Below the pieces are notes generated by a model. That model ran no database searches, was not told where the DNA came from, and saw only the letters and a list, made by a program, of their open reading frames with translations. The translations under genes and the position numbers were made by a program. 64,000 bases of DNA from Petaurus breviceps papuanus (lineage: Eukaryota > Chordata > Mammalia > Diprotodontia > Petauridae). The stretch's first letter is position 1. Every line of letters begins with the position of its first letter. The stretch is taken from NCBI GenBank assembly GCA_028583685.1, contig JAMXIF010000073.1, positions 8,003,852-8,067,851 of the forward strand, given 5' to 3'. This document shows, piece after piece, positions 46,120 to 57,079 of this stretch.

Positions 46120-46600
46120 TAAGCTGATCTCTTTCAAACAATTATGAATTTCACTGAGGAAGCTTTTTAGTGTTTTGTAGTCCAAAGCAAGTAGAACAAT
46201 GTTATCTGAAAATTAGAACAATTTGGAAAAATTTCTTTTCCTTGAAAGTAAATTCCTTTTGTATTTAGATTCTCTCTTGAACATCTTCAGAAACACTGGC
46301 AAATACTAGTTGAGAACATGTCTCCCTGTTCTAGGCTTCTCTTGCCACTAATGCTCAGTGGAATTTGTCATGGAATCTTGTATGATTTCAGCATATGCAT
46401 GAGGGACACATAGTTTGCAGGGAGGCTTTTAGGGTTGCATATAGTTCTTCTGAGTCATGAATTCTTTTCTTAGTAAATCAACAAATAACATATTCTTGTT
46501 TTCTTAAAAAAAAATTGAAGTAGGGGTTCCAATAAGATTACATTTTAAAAATTATTTAGCTTTCAGTGAACCTAGACCAATTCTAGTTGCAAAATAGACC
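46120..46600 (-). repeat. RTE-clade LINE relic (reverse transcriptase part)
   Basis: On minus, traces 'EQGDMFS' near 46345 and 'FSDNIVLLAL' near 46210 correspond to the RTE blocks 'KQGDxxSPKLF' and 'FADDIVLLA' in correct order and spacing. Frame broken. Confidence 0.6.
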
Positions 46601-46725
46601 TACAAATCAAAAGACCACCATCTCAGAATAATATAGGGTGAGAGGTCTATATCTGGGAGAGATATGAGAGGCTGGCTAGCCCTACCCTCTTGCTGTACAG
46701 ATGAAGAGCCTGAAGTCCAGGTAGG

Positions 46726-47253
46726 TGTAGCAGCAAGCACCCCAGCATCCCCAGGGTGGCTGCCAGCACAGATTCTTGGATCTGCTTTGTTAAAGGAAAG
46801 CAACTCAAAATGGGTTAACAAGCTTACTTTAATCAGTCAAACATATATAGTTTACCTAGTTCAGGGGAAAAAGGTCAGCACCCCGAACTTCAGAGTATAC
46901 AGACAGAATTATCAAGACAGAGAAACAAATCAAGTAGACAGATTTCCAAACTGTCCAACCATTACATCCATACCAAATCAACATCTGGGTTTTTCAAAGC
47001 CAGGGGCCTCTCAACAACGGCTTCCCAGAGTCTCATCTGATCAAATCACAGAACACTTCTCAAAGTGAGCCCCAAAACAAAGCCTCAAATCAGGGTTTAT
47101 ATGGCCTCCTCCTGGCTCAGAGAATGTAACAACCTTCTGGACCCACTGGCCAATCAAAAAGTATCTACTGAAAAACAAGCCTCCCACCCCAGGCTCCAGG
47201 TGCACTTTAGCCTAGGGGCAGGGAAGATCTTAAAAATGTACATTCCCATTACA
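46726..47253 (-). mobile_element. Solo LTR, ERV-derived
   Basis: 528 bp, + strand 'tgtagcagcaag' to 'cattcccattaca', with perfect 5-bp target duplication 'gtagg' (46721-46725, 47254-47258). In minus sense it has a 'gattggccag' CCAAT-type box, a 'catataaac' TATA-like box downstream of it, and 'gattaaagtaagc' as a possible poly(A) signal. Best preserved of three related LTRs here. Fossil, no internal region. Confidence 0.85.
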
Positions 47254-47319
47254 GTAGGTCAAGTAATTCAATATTGTATTCTAAAGGCAATGGAAGGATG
47301 TATATGAGTAGGCCACAGT

Positions 47320-47430
47320 ATGTGATACAGTGGAAAATGTACTAAATATGAAATCTTGAAACCTGGTTACAAATCCCAACTCTGCTTTTTGTTTTCTGTA
47401 TGAGCAGGGGCAAATTATTTCACATCTTTT
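47320..47430 (+). repeat. MIR-like SINE
   Basis: 'gatacagtggaaaatgtact', 'ggttacaaatcccaactctg', 'ggggcaaattatttcacatc'. Confidence 0.6.
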
Positions 47431-47875
47431 AGACTTCATCAGTTAGCCTTCCTTACCTGCTTACTGGTTATATGGCTATGGCCACGTTATTCCATCTGTG
47501 TGAGTCTCAATTTCTTCATTTCTATTCCATATTCAAATGGACCTGGGACCTCATAAATTCAGAATCACGAAGATCACAATCCATCCATGCCAGCCCATCT
47601 TGTATGACTTATTCACATGTCTTCCCACATATTTGCCACAGAGATATCACCCAACATGCTGGAAGTCTTCCTATAGTATTGTGAGGCTCCCCATGGAATA
47701 CTCTTTTATTCTTTACCTTGTTGTATAATCAAGTCATCTTCTCTTCTTAACATGTTATTCCTTGATGACATTTTTTTACTCTTAATTATATCTTGTAGCC
47801 TGCCCATAATCACTATGTATGACTCTGTTGCTCTCTGTGTGCTATTTATTTTTAATTCTTCGGAGTTCATTGTAT
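47431..47875. other. Unassigned intron sequence
   Basis: Nothing firm; two overlapping short open frames without motifs. Confidence 0.35.
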
Positions 47876-47879
47876 TTTT

Positions 47880-48765
47880 TGTTTTATTCCACACAGAAAC
47901 ATCAGCACAATGTTGATATTGAAAAGATGGACTTACGCTTTCTTAAGAAACTTGGGATCATTAAAAGAGCTTTGTAATTTCCCAAAAAGAAATTAGCCTA
48001 TTCTCCTATTTTTCTCTGGGCCCAATTTGTTTTCTGTCTGATCTGTTGATCCTAGATATACATATAATGGGAAGATTCTATATATACATCATCTATCCAA
48101 ATGCATATCGTAATCTGGGCAATAAATATTTTTCATCCACTTTGGACTTTTCTGTATGAATGATCAGGGCAAACTCGAGTGATTATATCTCTTCAAGAAG
48201 GGTTTTGTAGTATTCCATAGTCTAATGCTATCAACACAATGCTATATGCAAGCAGGACATTGGGAGGTACCTCACTATCCATAGGAAATCCCTTTTCAAC
48301 ATGGACTGTATACTGGATCATCTCCACAAATGTTGAAAACACCTTTGTTGAGCATGCCTCTCCCTGTTTAATACTTTGTCCGATGTTTATGACCAGGGAG
48401 TTGTTGAATAGGATAATTTCTGTTATTATACCTTTCAAGGAATTTTGAATAGTTTTTATTTGTATGGATGGGAGACTCCTTGTTTTAAGACAGCCTTTAA
48501 GTTGGCATCTTGCTCTACCAAACTAAATGCTTTTCAATAATCAACAAATGATGAGCACAGAGGGAATTTATGTACTTTAAACCTTTCAATTAATGATGAA
48601 ATGATACAGTTCTACTTCTTTGCAGAAGTGGGGAACATTGAAAAGTTAAGGTCAAACTTGTTTGATGTGTTAGTTGTACTGAACTGTTTTTTTTTTCTCT
48701 TTATTATTTGTTATGAGGGGATAGCATTCTGGGAAGGGGAGAGAGAAGGAGATATTAAGAAATGT
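47880..48765 (-). mobile_element. RTE-clade LINE, 5'-truncated, about 0.9 kb
   Basis: The best RTE copy. On minus, 48438-48193 is open for 81 codons: KGIITEIILFNNSLVINI, then IKQGEACSTKVFSTFVEM and LLAYSIVLIALDYG, equivalent to the RTE 'GxKQGDxxSPKLFTxxLEM' and 'FADDIVLIA' blocks. The catalytic YADD-type motif reads AYSI and is therefore lost. Upstream, near 48530, another frame shows 'FVDY-KAFSLVEQDANLK' (RTE 'FIDYEKAFDSVE'). The rest (47880-48190) is the region after the palm. Confidence 0.8.
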
Positions 48766-48769
48766 AGTA

Positions 48770-49305
48770 TAGTATTATGTTGAAGCCAGTTCAGACTGAT
48801 AGCCAATTGTCAAATTTTCAGTGTGAATGTTTGCACCTCAGAAATTGATCAAGCCGTGATTTACTATCTTGTTGATTGTCTAGACTTAAGAAAATGGTAA
48901 TAATACAGATTAAACTTATTAGTGTTAAGTTCTATGTAGTCTAATGTACTTAGTACTCTATTTTTGGAAATCCAGTTAAATATCAGCACCCTCATGAATG
49001 TAGGTGATAAAAAAGATATTTAAAATTTATTTTTTAAAAGTCTTTCAGTGTAACCAGTAAGTTCTTATTTTACAATGTCCTCAGCACTTATAAATTTAAG
49101 AAACATATCTCCTTTTCAGAAAGGGCCTTCCCTGGGAAATGTGTGGGCACTATGTTAACAAAAGAGTGGGGCAGGATCCAATCACAGTCATGCTTGCCTA
49201 AGGTGGGCAGGAGGAGGAAAAGACCAGCTAGGGAAGGAGTTTTTGTATTTAATTTAGATCTTGAGATAAAATGTGACTCATGATAATAATGAACAACTCT
49301 TGCCA
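48770..49305. other. Unassigned AT-rich intron
   Basis: Nothing recognised. Confidence 0.4.
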
Positions 49306-49309
49306 GAAG

Positions 49310-49900
49310 TATTCCATGCCTAATTTTCTGCTAATTCCCTGATATAGACCAAACCCTCTCTAGCAAAGGTTCATTTTCCTCTCCATGCCCTGAAAAGAAT
49401 GTGCCAGTTTCTATTTCTACTTCTTGTCAGGGCATAGCCTTTACCCTTAGATTTTTTTTTGCTTTTTGGAGGGGGGAGGGCTGGGCAATTGGGGTTAAGT
49501 GACTTGCCCAAGGTCACATGGCTAATAAGTGTTAAGTGTCTGAGGCCAGATTTGAACTCAGGTCCTCCTGGCTCCAGGGTAAGTGCTCTATTCATTGTGC
49601 CACCTAGCTGCCCCTCTACCCTTAGATTGACCTACCCTCTGCCCATCTTGCTCCTAATCATCCTTCAACTCCTAGCTCTACTTTCCAAGTTCTACCTTCT
49701 CCATGAAATATTCCTCAAGAATGCCAACCAATACTCACCCTTCCCTGTCTGCCTATAGTGCTACAATCTATACCATAAATTGTATAAAATTTAGTGCCTC
49801 CAAATACTTTATCATTTGACTATATGCAGCTTCTGATTCAACTGTATAAGTCTTCTCTCCATACCTTGATGGTAAGCTATTTGAGGAAAAGAATCAGGGA
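49310..49900 (+). repeat. L2 LINE 3' region split by a WSINE1-like SINE
   Basis: 49310-49445 and 49620-49900 ('ccttcaactcctagctctac', 'taccttctccatgaaatatt', 'cttgatggtaagctatttga') are in the order of L2 3' UTR; the SINE lies between. Confidence 0.65.
49452..49612 (-). repeat. WSINE1-like CORE-SINE
   Basis: 'gctgggcaattggggttaag' to 'gtgccacctagctgcccc'. Target duplication 'ctttacccttagatt' (49438) and 'ctctacccttagatt' (49613). Confidence 0.93.
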
Positions 49901-50074
49901 TGATCATTCCTTTTGCTTTACAAAATTCTTCCTTTATAAGAACTCTGATGTACATCATAGAAGTATTATTATCCCTTTTTTATTAGATGAAGAATTGATG
50001 AATCCATGTTTTGTTGATAGATTATTGAATACTAAACAAATAACACCACAAAATATAATAGGTTACAATCTTCT

Positions 50075-50200
50075 TGTTGCCGTTGTTCATTGTTTGTTCT
50101 CAAAGAGGACCAATGACGTTACAAGGGCAATGTCTTGCACATAGAGCTGCACAAAGTTGTCAGCCTCACCCTCTCCTCCATCTAACAGACCTATTGTTGA
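50075..50200 (+). repeat. Unnamed interspersed repeat (copy 3 of 3)
   Basis: 'gttgttcattgtttgttctc' then 'aaagaggaccaatgacgtta', 'gagctgcacaaagttgtcag', 'cctcaccctctcctccatct'; relatives at 1585 and 12860. Confidence 0.55.
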
Positions 50201-50239
50201 TGTGGGAGTTCATTCTAAATCCGCTACCAGCATACAGTA

Positions 50240-50402
50240 AGACCATCTATTAGGGAATATCTTTTGTCCTACATTTTCTGATAGTTGCTGACATATCTTG
50301 GATAACAGACCCTTATCAGAGATGTTTGATACAAAGATTTTCCCCCTAGTCTACTAATTCTTTCCTTATCCCACAAGTTTTGTCATTTCATGTAATCAAA
50401 AT
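50240..50402 (-). repeat. L1 LINE fragment (ORF2 region)
   Basis: 'taacagacccttatcagaga', 'tttgatacaaagattttccc', 'catttcatgtaatcaaaatt' match the L1 copy at about 15495-15620. Confidence 0.75.
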
Positions 50403-50429
50403 TCCCAGTTTTATCCTTTTCCATTTTCT

Positions 50430-50612
50430 CTATCATTGCTCATTCACATCCCATTCCCCACTAAATATTAGCGTCCTTGCCCTCATATTGACCTACCCTC
50501 TACCTCTGCCCATTTTAATGCTAGACAACCTTCAAATCCTAGGTCATGTTCTACCTTCTCCATGAAATATTTTCCCAAAGCATCAGCCAATGTTCAACTT
50601 TGTTGAGAGGGA
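50430..50612 (+). repeat. L2 LINE 3' fragment
   Basis: 'gacctaccctctacctctgc', 'acaaccttcaaatcctaggt', 'taccttctccatgaaatatt', parallel to 49630-49720. Confidence 0.65.
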
Positions 50613-50619
50613 GCATATA

Positions 50620-51005
50620 TTATAAAAGAGCCTATAAATTGGCATTTTGCTCTACCAAATCAAATGCTTTTTAATAATCAATAAGCAGGGGCAGCTAGGT
50701 GGCACAGTGAATAGAGTACTGGCCCTATAGTCAGGAGGACCTGAGTTCAAATCCAGCCTCAGACACTTAATACACACACAAAAAAACTAGCCGTGTGACC
50801 TTGGGCAAGTAGCTTAACCCCAATTGCCCTCCAAAAAGGAAAAAAAATAATCAATAAGCAATGAGCACGGTGAAATCTTATATACCCCAGGCATGAATAT
50901 CAGTTGATGGAATCATATAGTTGTACACTTCCCTTCTTTGCAGAGGTGGGGGACACTGCAGATGTCAGTCTTTTTTGATGTCTTGGTTCATTGGTTAGTT
51001 CACAG
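50620..51005 (-). repeat. RTE-clade LINE relic split by a SINE
   Basis: On minus, 'CSLLIDY-KAFDLVEQNANL' near 50665 (spanning the SINE site) is the RTE 'CLxFIDYKKAFDSVEQNA' block; the same segment is in the 47880 copy. Confidence 0.7.
50688..50845 (+). repeat. WSINE1-like CORE-SINE, nested in RTE
   Basis: Complete copy with a perfect 15-bp target duplication 'aataatcaataagca' at 50673-50687 and 50846-50860. An A/CACAA-rich patch lies mid-body. Confidence 0.95.
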
Positions 51006-51009
51006 GCAT

Positions 51010-52095
51010 GGCTATGTCATTCTCTTCTAATTTTTTTTATAGAATGACCTTTAACATTCATGTCAAATATTCATTTTGAGTTTACCATGGTACATGTTGT
51101 AAGACACTGGTAGATTTCCTTACAAAATCTCCTCACATTTGCAGAGAGGAAGAAAGATTGTGGTATCTGAATCTGTCCAGCAAATAAGGAAGTTGCTTTG
51201 GCTTCTAGTGAATAGTAGTTTAACAGTTTCCTTAGAGGAAAGATGCCCAATTCTGAATTTGCCTTTATTCTTCTTGAAGGCCACTTAACTGTTTCTCCAT
51301 TTCTCAGGTGTAAAGGCAAAACTGTATTTCAGCTAGAGAAAAGCTTGGAGTTTATAACATGATAGTGCCATGTTTCCCCAAGTGGCTCCAGAGTGGGAAT
51401 GCAGTGACTCAAAGGGTGATGCCATTCTCATTGAAACCTAAACTAAGCTGATCTGCTTGTAGTCACTGAAGGAACTGTGAGAGTCCTACTTTCACAGTAG
51501 ATAAACTCTTCCGAGGAAAACCCATTTATGCAATTTTGGGTCCCTTGCCTTGCCATAACTTCTAAAAGAGAATAATGAATTGTTACAGAGATTAATGCTG
51601 GGCCATTGGAAATTGCTTTGTGTTTCATTATGTCCCTCTTTTGCTATTACATTTTATTAATGTTTCCTGTTTGGAAAGAAGGGAATGTAAATTCTCCGTT
51701 GCCCGGAGACTTTTTAAATTCAGGTAATGCATTCAAATTGTTCCTGAACATATTGGGAGACATTCTATAAACACATTAATTCAACAGATTATATGTTGAA
51801 TGGGAGAATCTATCTAACTTTGGCATTATTTTGTTGCTTATCGACCTACTAGGAAAAGCCTAAAGCTACTCTTTGTTGCTTTTACTTCTTCTACCTTTCT
51901 TAATAGTGGGATTAATTAAGAATTACAGTTTCTAGCAATTACTGACTCATAACAATAAACAAAAAAACAAGATCCTGGTGTGTTTATAATACTTTGCCAG
52001 GTATCTGGATGATCAATGGCCTAAGTTAAAATCTTTGTCATGGAATCACTTTGCCATGGTTCAAAACCTAAATAGGGGTTTTAATGTATCAAATT
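51010..52095. other. Unassigned intron, possibly conserved
   Basis: 1.1 kb free of recognised repeats. 51540-51730 looks like ordered unique sequence of the sort often conserved across mammals; not testable here. Confidence 0.35.
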
Positions 52096-52099
52096 TGTT

Positions 52100-52560
52100 T
52101 TTTAATAGGGAAGGGAATAAGCATTTATTAAATACTTACTATATGTCAGGTATTGTACTAAGTGCTTTACAGATATTATCTCATTTGATCCTCACACCAT
52201 TTGAAGTCAGTGCTACAGTTTATCCTTTTTATTACAGTTGAGGAAACTGAGGCAGATAGCAATTAAATGACTTTCCCAGGTTACACAGCTAATAAATGTC
52301 AGAGGTCACATTTATTTATTTGTTTGTTTATTTTTGCCTTTTTGGAGGGGGGGGAAAGGCAGGGCAATTGGGGTTAAGTGACTTGCCCAAGGTCACACAG
52401 CTAGTAAATCTTGTGTCTGAGGCCGGATTTGAACTCAGGTCCCCCTGATTCCAGGGCCAATGCTCTATTCACTGTGCAACCTCGCTGCCCCTGAGGTCAT
52501 ATTTAAACTCAGGCCTTCCTGGCACTTTATCCATTGCACTACCTGGTTGCCTCTAATATA
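52100..52560 (-). repeat. MIR-like SINE split by a WSINE1-like SINE
   Basis: 52100-52320 ('ttattacagttgaggaaact', 'gactttcccaggttacacag') and 52493-52560 ('ttccattgcactacctgg'-type head) are one reverse copy. Confidence 0.82.
52325..52490 (-). repeat. WSINE1-like CORE-SINE, nested
   Basis: 'ggcagggcaattggggttaa' to 'caacctcgctgcccc'. Flanks 'agaggtcacattta' and 'tgaggtcatattta' are the target duplication. Confidence 0.9.
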
Positions 52561-52616
52561 TTTCGATAACTGTATTTATTAGTTTCTGTATGATTAGTTT
52601 CTTAATTATCTTCTGG

Positions 52617-52765
52617 GGGTGGCCAGGTGGCACAGTAAGAGTGCCGACTCCGGCATTGGGAAACCTGGGATTGGTTCTGGCCTCAGATACTTGGCACCCA
52701 CACAAAAAATAACTGGCAGTGTAACCTTGAGCAAGTTACTTAACCCCAATTACTTAAAAAAAAAG
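52617..52765 (+). repeat. CORE-SINE, variant subfamily
   Basis: 'ggtggccaggtggcacagta', 'aataactggcagtgtaacct', 'tgagcaagttacttaacccc'; same subfamily as 2053-2196. Confidence 0.85.
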
Positions 52766-52779
52766 TGGCCCTCCTAAAA

Positions 52780-53395
52780 TGATTGCAAAAAAAAAAATTA
52801 TCTTCTATGTCTTTAATATTATTAGTGATAAATAACTAATACTAAACATTATTCTGAGGAAAGTTTATAGGTACCACTGGATTGTCAACAAATTGACAAT
52901 TGATACAACAAAAGGTTCAAAACTCCAGAACTAAATCATGTTGTTGTTTTTCTTCCTGGGAAACTTTTAATGAGTGTTTATAAATGCTACATCTGCTCTA
53001 AACACCTATACTCTGACACCAAGACAGTTGTAAATGAAGGTGACCTATTATTTTAGCCACCAAATTGGTGATGGAAGTCTCCAGGGAAAGCCGAATAGCA
53101 GTGTGTTCAGTCTTCCTGATATTGGCTATAAAACAGAAATAAAATTGCTGGTGGTAGAACAGGTTTAATCAGCTTAGAGATTTGCTGTAAAGCATGTTCC
53201 CTTTGATTTCTTTTTGTTTGAAGCTCTACCTCTCAAGGTACTCGCTTGAAAAAGAGCAGATTCTTTCTTCTCTAAGCTGTGCTTCATAGGTCATTAGTAG
53301 ACCACCAAAGTCTTTTGCCATCCTTTGTCCCATCCTTCCCTGGGGAAAAAATGGAAAGGGGTTTGACTCATTATCTTCCATTTATCTGCATTTAG
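52780..53395. other. Unassigned intron sequence
   Basis: Nothing recognised. Confidence 0.4.
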
Positions 53396-53399
53396 TCAC

Positions 53400-54300
53400 C
53401 ATTCCTCAGCTGCCTCTTCACTCTTCTCCTGTAGGTCCTTCATTCCATTGGTGAGTTCTTCCAGAAACCTCCATCTTGGAGAAGTGCTCAGACCAGCCTT
53501 CCCTCCTTTCCTCTAATACTGTCACCAATCTTGGCTAAATAGTTTTCTGGTTGGTCTCCCCATCTCAAGTCTCTCCCCACTCCAGTCCATCCTCCACTGA
53601 GCTGTCCAATTAATCTTCCTAAATTATATCTATCTCTCTGTCTCTTTCTCTTCTTTCTCTTCTCTTTCTCTCTGTCTCTCTTCTCTTTCTTTTCTCTCTC
53701 TCTCTCACACACTGTCTCTGTCTCTCTCTGTCTCTCCCTCTGTCTGTCTCTGTTTCTCTCTCAGTCTCTCTGTCTCTCTCACACCCTTTTTCCCTCTTTC
53801 TCTCACACACAATACACACACCTCACATTCTATAAATACTAGTAGCTCCCTATCATCTCCAGCATCAAATATAAAATCCTCTGTTTGACATTCAAAGCCC
53901 TTTCCAAAGTAGTCTCCTCCCACCTTTCCAGTCTTCTTAACACTTTACCCCAAGTCCCCCCACCCTCACTGGCTTTCTTGCTGTTCCCTACACAAGGCAC
54001 TCCCATTTCCTGACTCCAGAAATTTTCACTTGCTGTCTCCCATGTTTGGAAGTCTCTGCCTTCTAGCTTCCCTGGCTTCCTTCAAATCTTAGTTAAAATC
54101 CCGCCCTCTACAAGGAGCCTTTCTGATCCCTTATGAAGCCAGTGCTTTCATTCTGCTGTCTTCTCCAATTTATCCTGTATGTAGCTTGTTTGGATATAAT
54201 TGCTTGCATCTTGTCTCTCCAATTAGTCTTTGTATCCTTAGCCCTTAGCACAGTGCCTGGCACTTAACAAATGTGCCTAACAACTGATTGACTGATTGAT
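53400..54300 (+). repeat. L2 LINE 3' end with inner simple repeat
   Basis: 53530-53626 and 53820-54300 follow the L2 3' UTR in order: 'tagctccctatcatctccag', 'catcaaatataaaatcctct', 'gtttgacattcaaagccctt', 'agcacagtgcctggcactta', 'ctgattgactgatt'. One of the clearest L2 copies. Confidence 0.88.
53627..53818 (+). repeat. (TCTCTG)n / CT-rich microsatellite
   Basis: Irregular CTCT, CTGT and CACA units expanded inside the L2 copy; Arg/Glu-rich frames opposite are artefacts. Confidence 0.93.
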
Positions 54301-54359
54301 TCTCTAAACTTAGCTACCATACTCCTTGGCAAGTGTATTACCTTTCCCTTGCCCCCACT

Positions 54360-54555
54360 TAGTATATAAGTTCCAGAAGGGGAGAGATTGTCTTTTTTTT
54401 TTGCTTTTTATTCCTTTCTTTTTAATTTTTATTTCTTTCTTTTTAAATTTTATTTATTCTTTCTTTTTTTTTGCTCTTTATTTCTAAATAATAAACACAT
54501 AGTTACTAGCATATGGTAAGCTCTTAATAAATGCTTGTCGATCTACTGAAATTGA
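54360..54555 (+). repeat. L2/MIR-type 3' tail with T-rich insert
   Basis: 'ataagttccagaaggggaga' ... 'gcatatggtaagctcttaat', 'aaatgcttgtcgatctactg'; split by a T-rich (TTTCTTT) stretch. Confidence 0.65.
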
Positions 54556-54754
54556 TGCTGTCTAGGGTCACTTCTATCTTTGAGAGCCTATGGTTCTGCC
54601 TTGAGAAAAAGCTGGACAATTATATTTATACTTGGACAATATTCAAATGAAAATTATTATTATTGTTCTATGTTGTTTAAAGATCTAAGAAGTGCTGATG
54701 AGTATATTCATTTGAAAATTGACTAAGTATTGGTTGAATAGTCTTTATTGATGC

Positions 54755-54845
54755 AGAATTGTAAAACCTCAGAGTTGAAATCTTATCCTTTACAACCCTC
54801 TCCTTGCCTAAGCATTAATCCCCATCTCCAACCTTCCCATAAGTA
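54755..54845 (-). repeat. CR1/L3 terminal fragment
   Basis: 'taaaacctcagagttgaaat' to 'attaatccccatctccaacc': reverse of the CR1/L3 end. Confidence 0.5.
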
Positions 54846-54867
54846 ATCACGTATGTACATTTTGTTC

Positions 54868-55085
54868 ATAGGATCATGGGATTTATGGCTGAAAGGGACC
54901 TTTTATATAAACTGGTCCATTTCATAATGTAAATTTCATTTCATAAATCAGGGACCTGAATTCCAGAGAGACTAAGGAGCTTGTTTAAAGTCACAAGATG
55001 TTAAGGAACAAAGTTGAAATTTGAACCCAAGCCCTCGGCAGACTGCAGATCCAGAGATCTCTTTCCTATGCATCACTAAGCTGTA
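54868..55085 (-). repeat. MIR-like SINE
   Basis: 'ggatcatgggatttatggct', 'gaaagggaccttttatataa', 'atttgaacccaagccctcgg'. Confidence 0.75.
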
Positions 55086-55145
55086 TGCAAATGTCACTGT
55101 AGCCTTCTATTATACAATACCTAGATTGGTCTTTGGGCAACAATT

Positions 55146-55302
55146 TTTTTTCTTTTGCTTTTTGGAGGGCAATTGGAGTTAAGTGACTTGCCCAAGGTCA
55201 CATGGCTAGTTTTTGTGTTAAGTGTCTGAGGCTGGTTTTGAACTCAGGTCCTCCTGACTCCAGGGCCGGTGCTCTATTCACTCTGCCTCCTAGCAGCTCC
55301 AG
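55146..55302 (-). repeat. WSINE1-like CORE-SINE
   Basis: 'tttggagggcaattggagtt' to 'ctctgcctcctagcagctcc'. Confidence 0.9.
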
Positions 55303-55329
55303 GGAAACAAAATACTAGAAGACACAATG

Positions 55330-56045
55330 CTTTTGTTCAAACAGTGCATTCAGACCCTTGTCAAATTCATGATTGTATTTATTCATCTACCTACCTCCAT
55401 TTCACTAATCTATCTTCTGCACAGCTACAAGATTGGTATTTACAAACCATAGATCTGTTGTTGTTGTTTAGTTGTTTTTCAGTCTAGTCTGACTCTGTTA
55501 CCTATTTGGGGTTTTCTTGACAAAGATACTGGAGTGGTTTGCCACTTCCTTCTCCACTTCATTCCTCAGATGAGGAAACTGAGGCAAACAGGGTTAAGTG
55601 ACTTGCCTAGGGTCACACAGCTAGTATAGGAAGCCAGATTTGAACCCAGGAAAATGAATTTTTTCTGTCTCCAGGCTTGATGCTCTATCCCCTGGGCCAC
55701 CTAACATAGGTCTAATCATGTTATTTCCCATCTTAAGAAGCTTCATCAAGTCCCCTATTGCCTCCAAGATAAAATGCAAACGTTTTTGCCTAATATTTAA
55801 AGCACTTCAAATTTTCACGCTAGCCTATCATCTTCCCAAAGCAATCATATATTGCTCCCCTTTTATGACAACCAAACAGACCTAGTGGTTGTTCTCTGTA
55901 CATAGAATTCCATGTCCTGTTTCTAGGAGAAATTAGATCCTGCACAGACTATCTACCATGCCTATACTGTTCTCCCTCCTCACCTCTGCCTTATGAAATC
56001 TCTAGCTTCCTTCAAATCAGAGCATGCACTACCATCTACAAGGGT
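55330..56045 (+). repeat. L2 LINE 3' end split by a MAR1
   Basis: 55330-55452 and 55712-56045 ('atcatgttatttcccatctt', 'tattgcctccaagataaaat', 'tatttaaagcacttcaaatt') are collinear with L2; the join is at 'atagatct'/'ataggtct'. Confidence 0.8.
55455..55708 (-). repeat. MAR1-type SINE, nested in L2
   Basis: 'tttggggttttcttgacaaa', 'agatgaggaaactgaggcaa', 'acaccta'-like head 'gggccacctaaca'. Complete length. Confidence 0.92.
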
Positions 56046-56049
56046 CCGT

Positions 56050-56266
56050 TTTTCCTTCCTTCCCTTCCTCCTTCCCTCCCATCCTTCCCTTCCTCCCTTC
56101 TTCTCTCCCTCCCTTCTTCCTTCCTTCCTTCCTTCCTTCCTTCCTTCCTTCCTTCCTTCCTTCCTTCCTTCCTTCCTTCCTTCCTTCCTTCCTTCCTTCC
56201 TTCTTTCCTTCCTCTTCCTTCCTTCTTTCCTTCCTCTTCCTTCCTTCCTTTCTTCCTTCCTTCTGA
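56050..56266 (+). repeat. (TTCC)n microsatellite
   Basis: TTCC array with CTTC and TTTC interruptions between an L2 end and a SINE fragment. Confidence 0.97.
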
Positions 56267-56335
56267 TGATTAGGGTTAAGTGACTTGCCCAGGGCCACAC
56301 AGCTAGTGTAAGTATCTGAGCCCAGATCTGATTAC
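56267..56335 (-). repeat. CORE-SINE fragment
   Basis: 'agggttaagtgacttgccca', 'gggccacacagctagtgtaa'; the rest is replaced by the array. Confidence 0.75.
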
Positions 56336-56339
56336 ATGT

Positions 56340-56635
56340 ATCAAAGGCATCTTGAAGATAATAATAGGGAATAGACAGGCATGCATGAACATCTTTACCA
56401 TACCACAATTGACTGAAAAATGTATATTTGATTTTATAGAGCAAAATGAAGCCTCAAAGCATCTCTTCTGATGACATATCTCACATGTAAACATCAAAAT
56501 AACACAAGATTCCTAGAAAGACAGAATATATAGAGACTCCTGTTTCTTTGCCATCTGTTAATTAATATTAGACAAGACACGAAGCAAAGAGATGTGCTTA
56601 CAGAGGTATTCACAACTATTGTGGAGGAAATCTAG
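56340..56635. other. Unassigned intron sequence
   Basis: Nothing recognised. Confidence 0.4.
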
Positions 56636-56639
56636 TATA

Positions 56640-56868
56640 GTTATTACTGGCAAGTCATTTTTAGTTGTGTCTGACTCTTTGTGGCCCCATTTGACTTTTC
56701 TTGACTATTTCCTTCTCTGATTCATTTTACAGATGAAGAAACTAAGATAAACAGGGTTAAGGCAGTTGCCCAGGGTCACATGGCTAGTAAGTGTCTGAGG
56801 CTGGATTTGAACTCAGGTCTTCCTGATTCCTGGCCCAGTGCTCTATCCGCAGCACCTCCTATCTGCCC
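56640..56868 (-). repeat. MAR1-type SINE
   Basis: 'tgactctttgtggccccatt', 'ttttacagatgaagaaacta', 'cagggtcacatggctagtaa', 'gctctatccgcagcacctcc'. Confidence 0.9.
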
Positions 56869-57079
56869 ACAATCTAATGTAGGGTTCAGGTTAAATACAG
56901 ATTTTCTGTGGATAGTGAATTTCTATGAATGTTCCTTTTTCTGGGTGACAATGAATTGCTTTCATCTAATCCTGAAATATTGCAAAGCCTCTTAGCCAAG
57001 ATCTATAGACATTCAAAAGAATTGAGCCTAATCATCCACACAGCAGACAAGATAAGTATATAAGGTTCATATATCAGTG

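Noticed and set aside
48600-48765. L1 3' UTR tail next to the RTE copy, suggesting a composite element
   Set aside because: The minus strand continues the RTE reverse-transcriptase frame, and the 50620 copy shows the same continuity.
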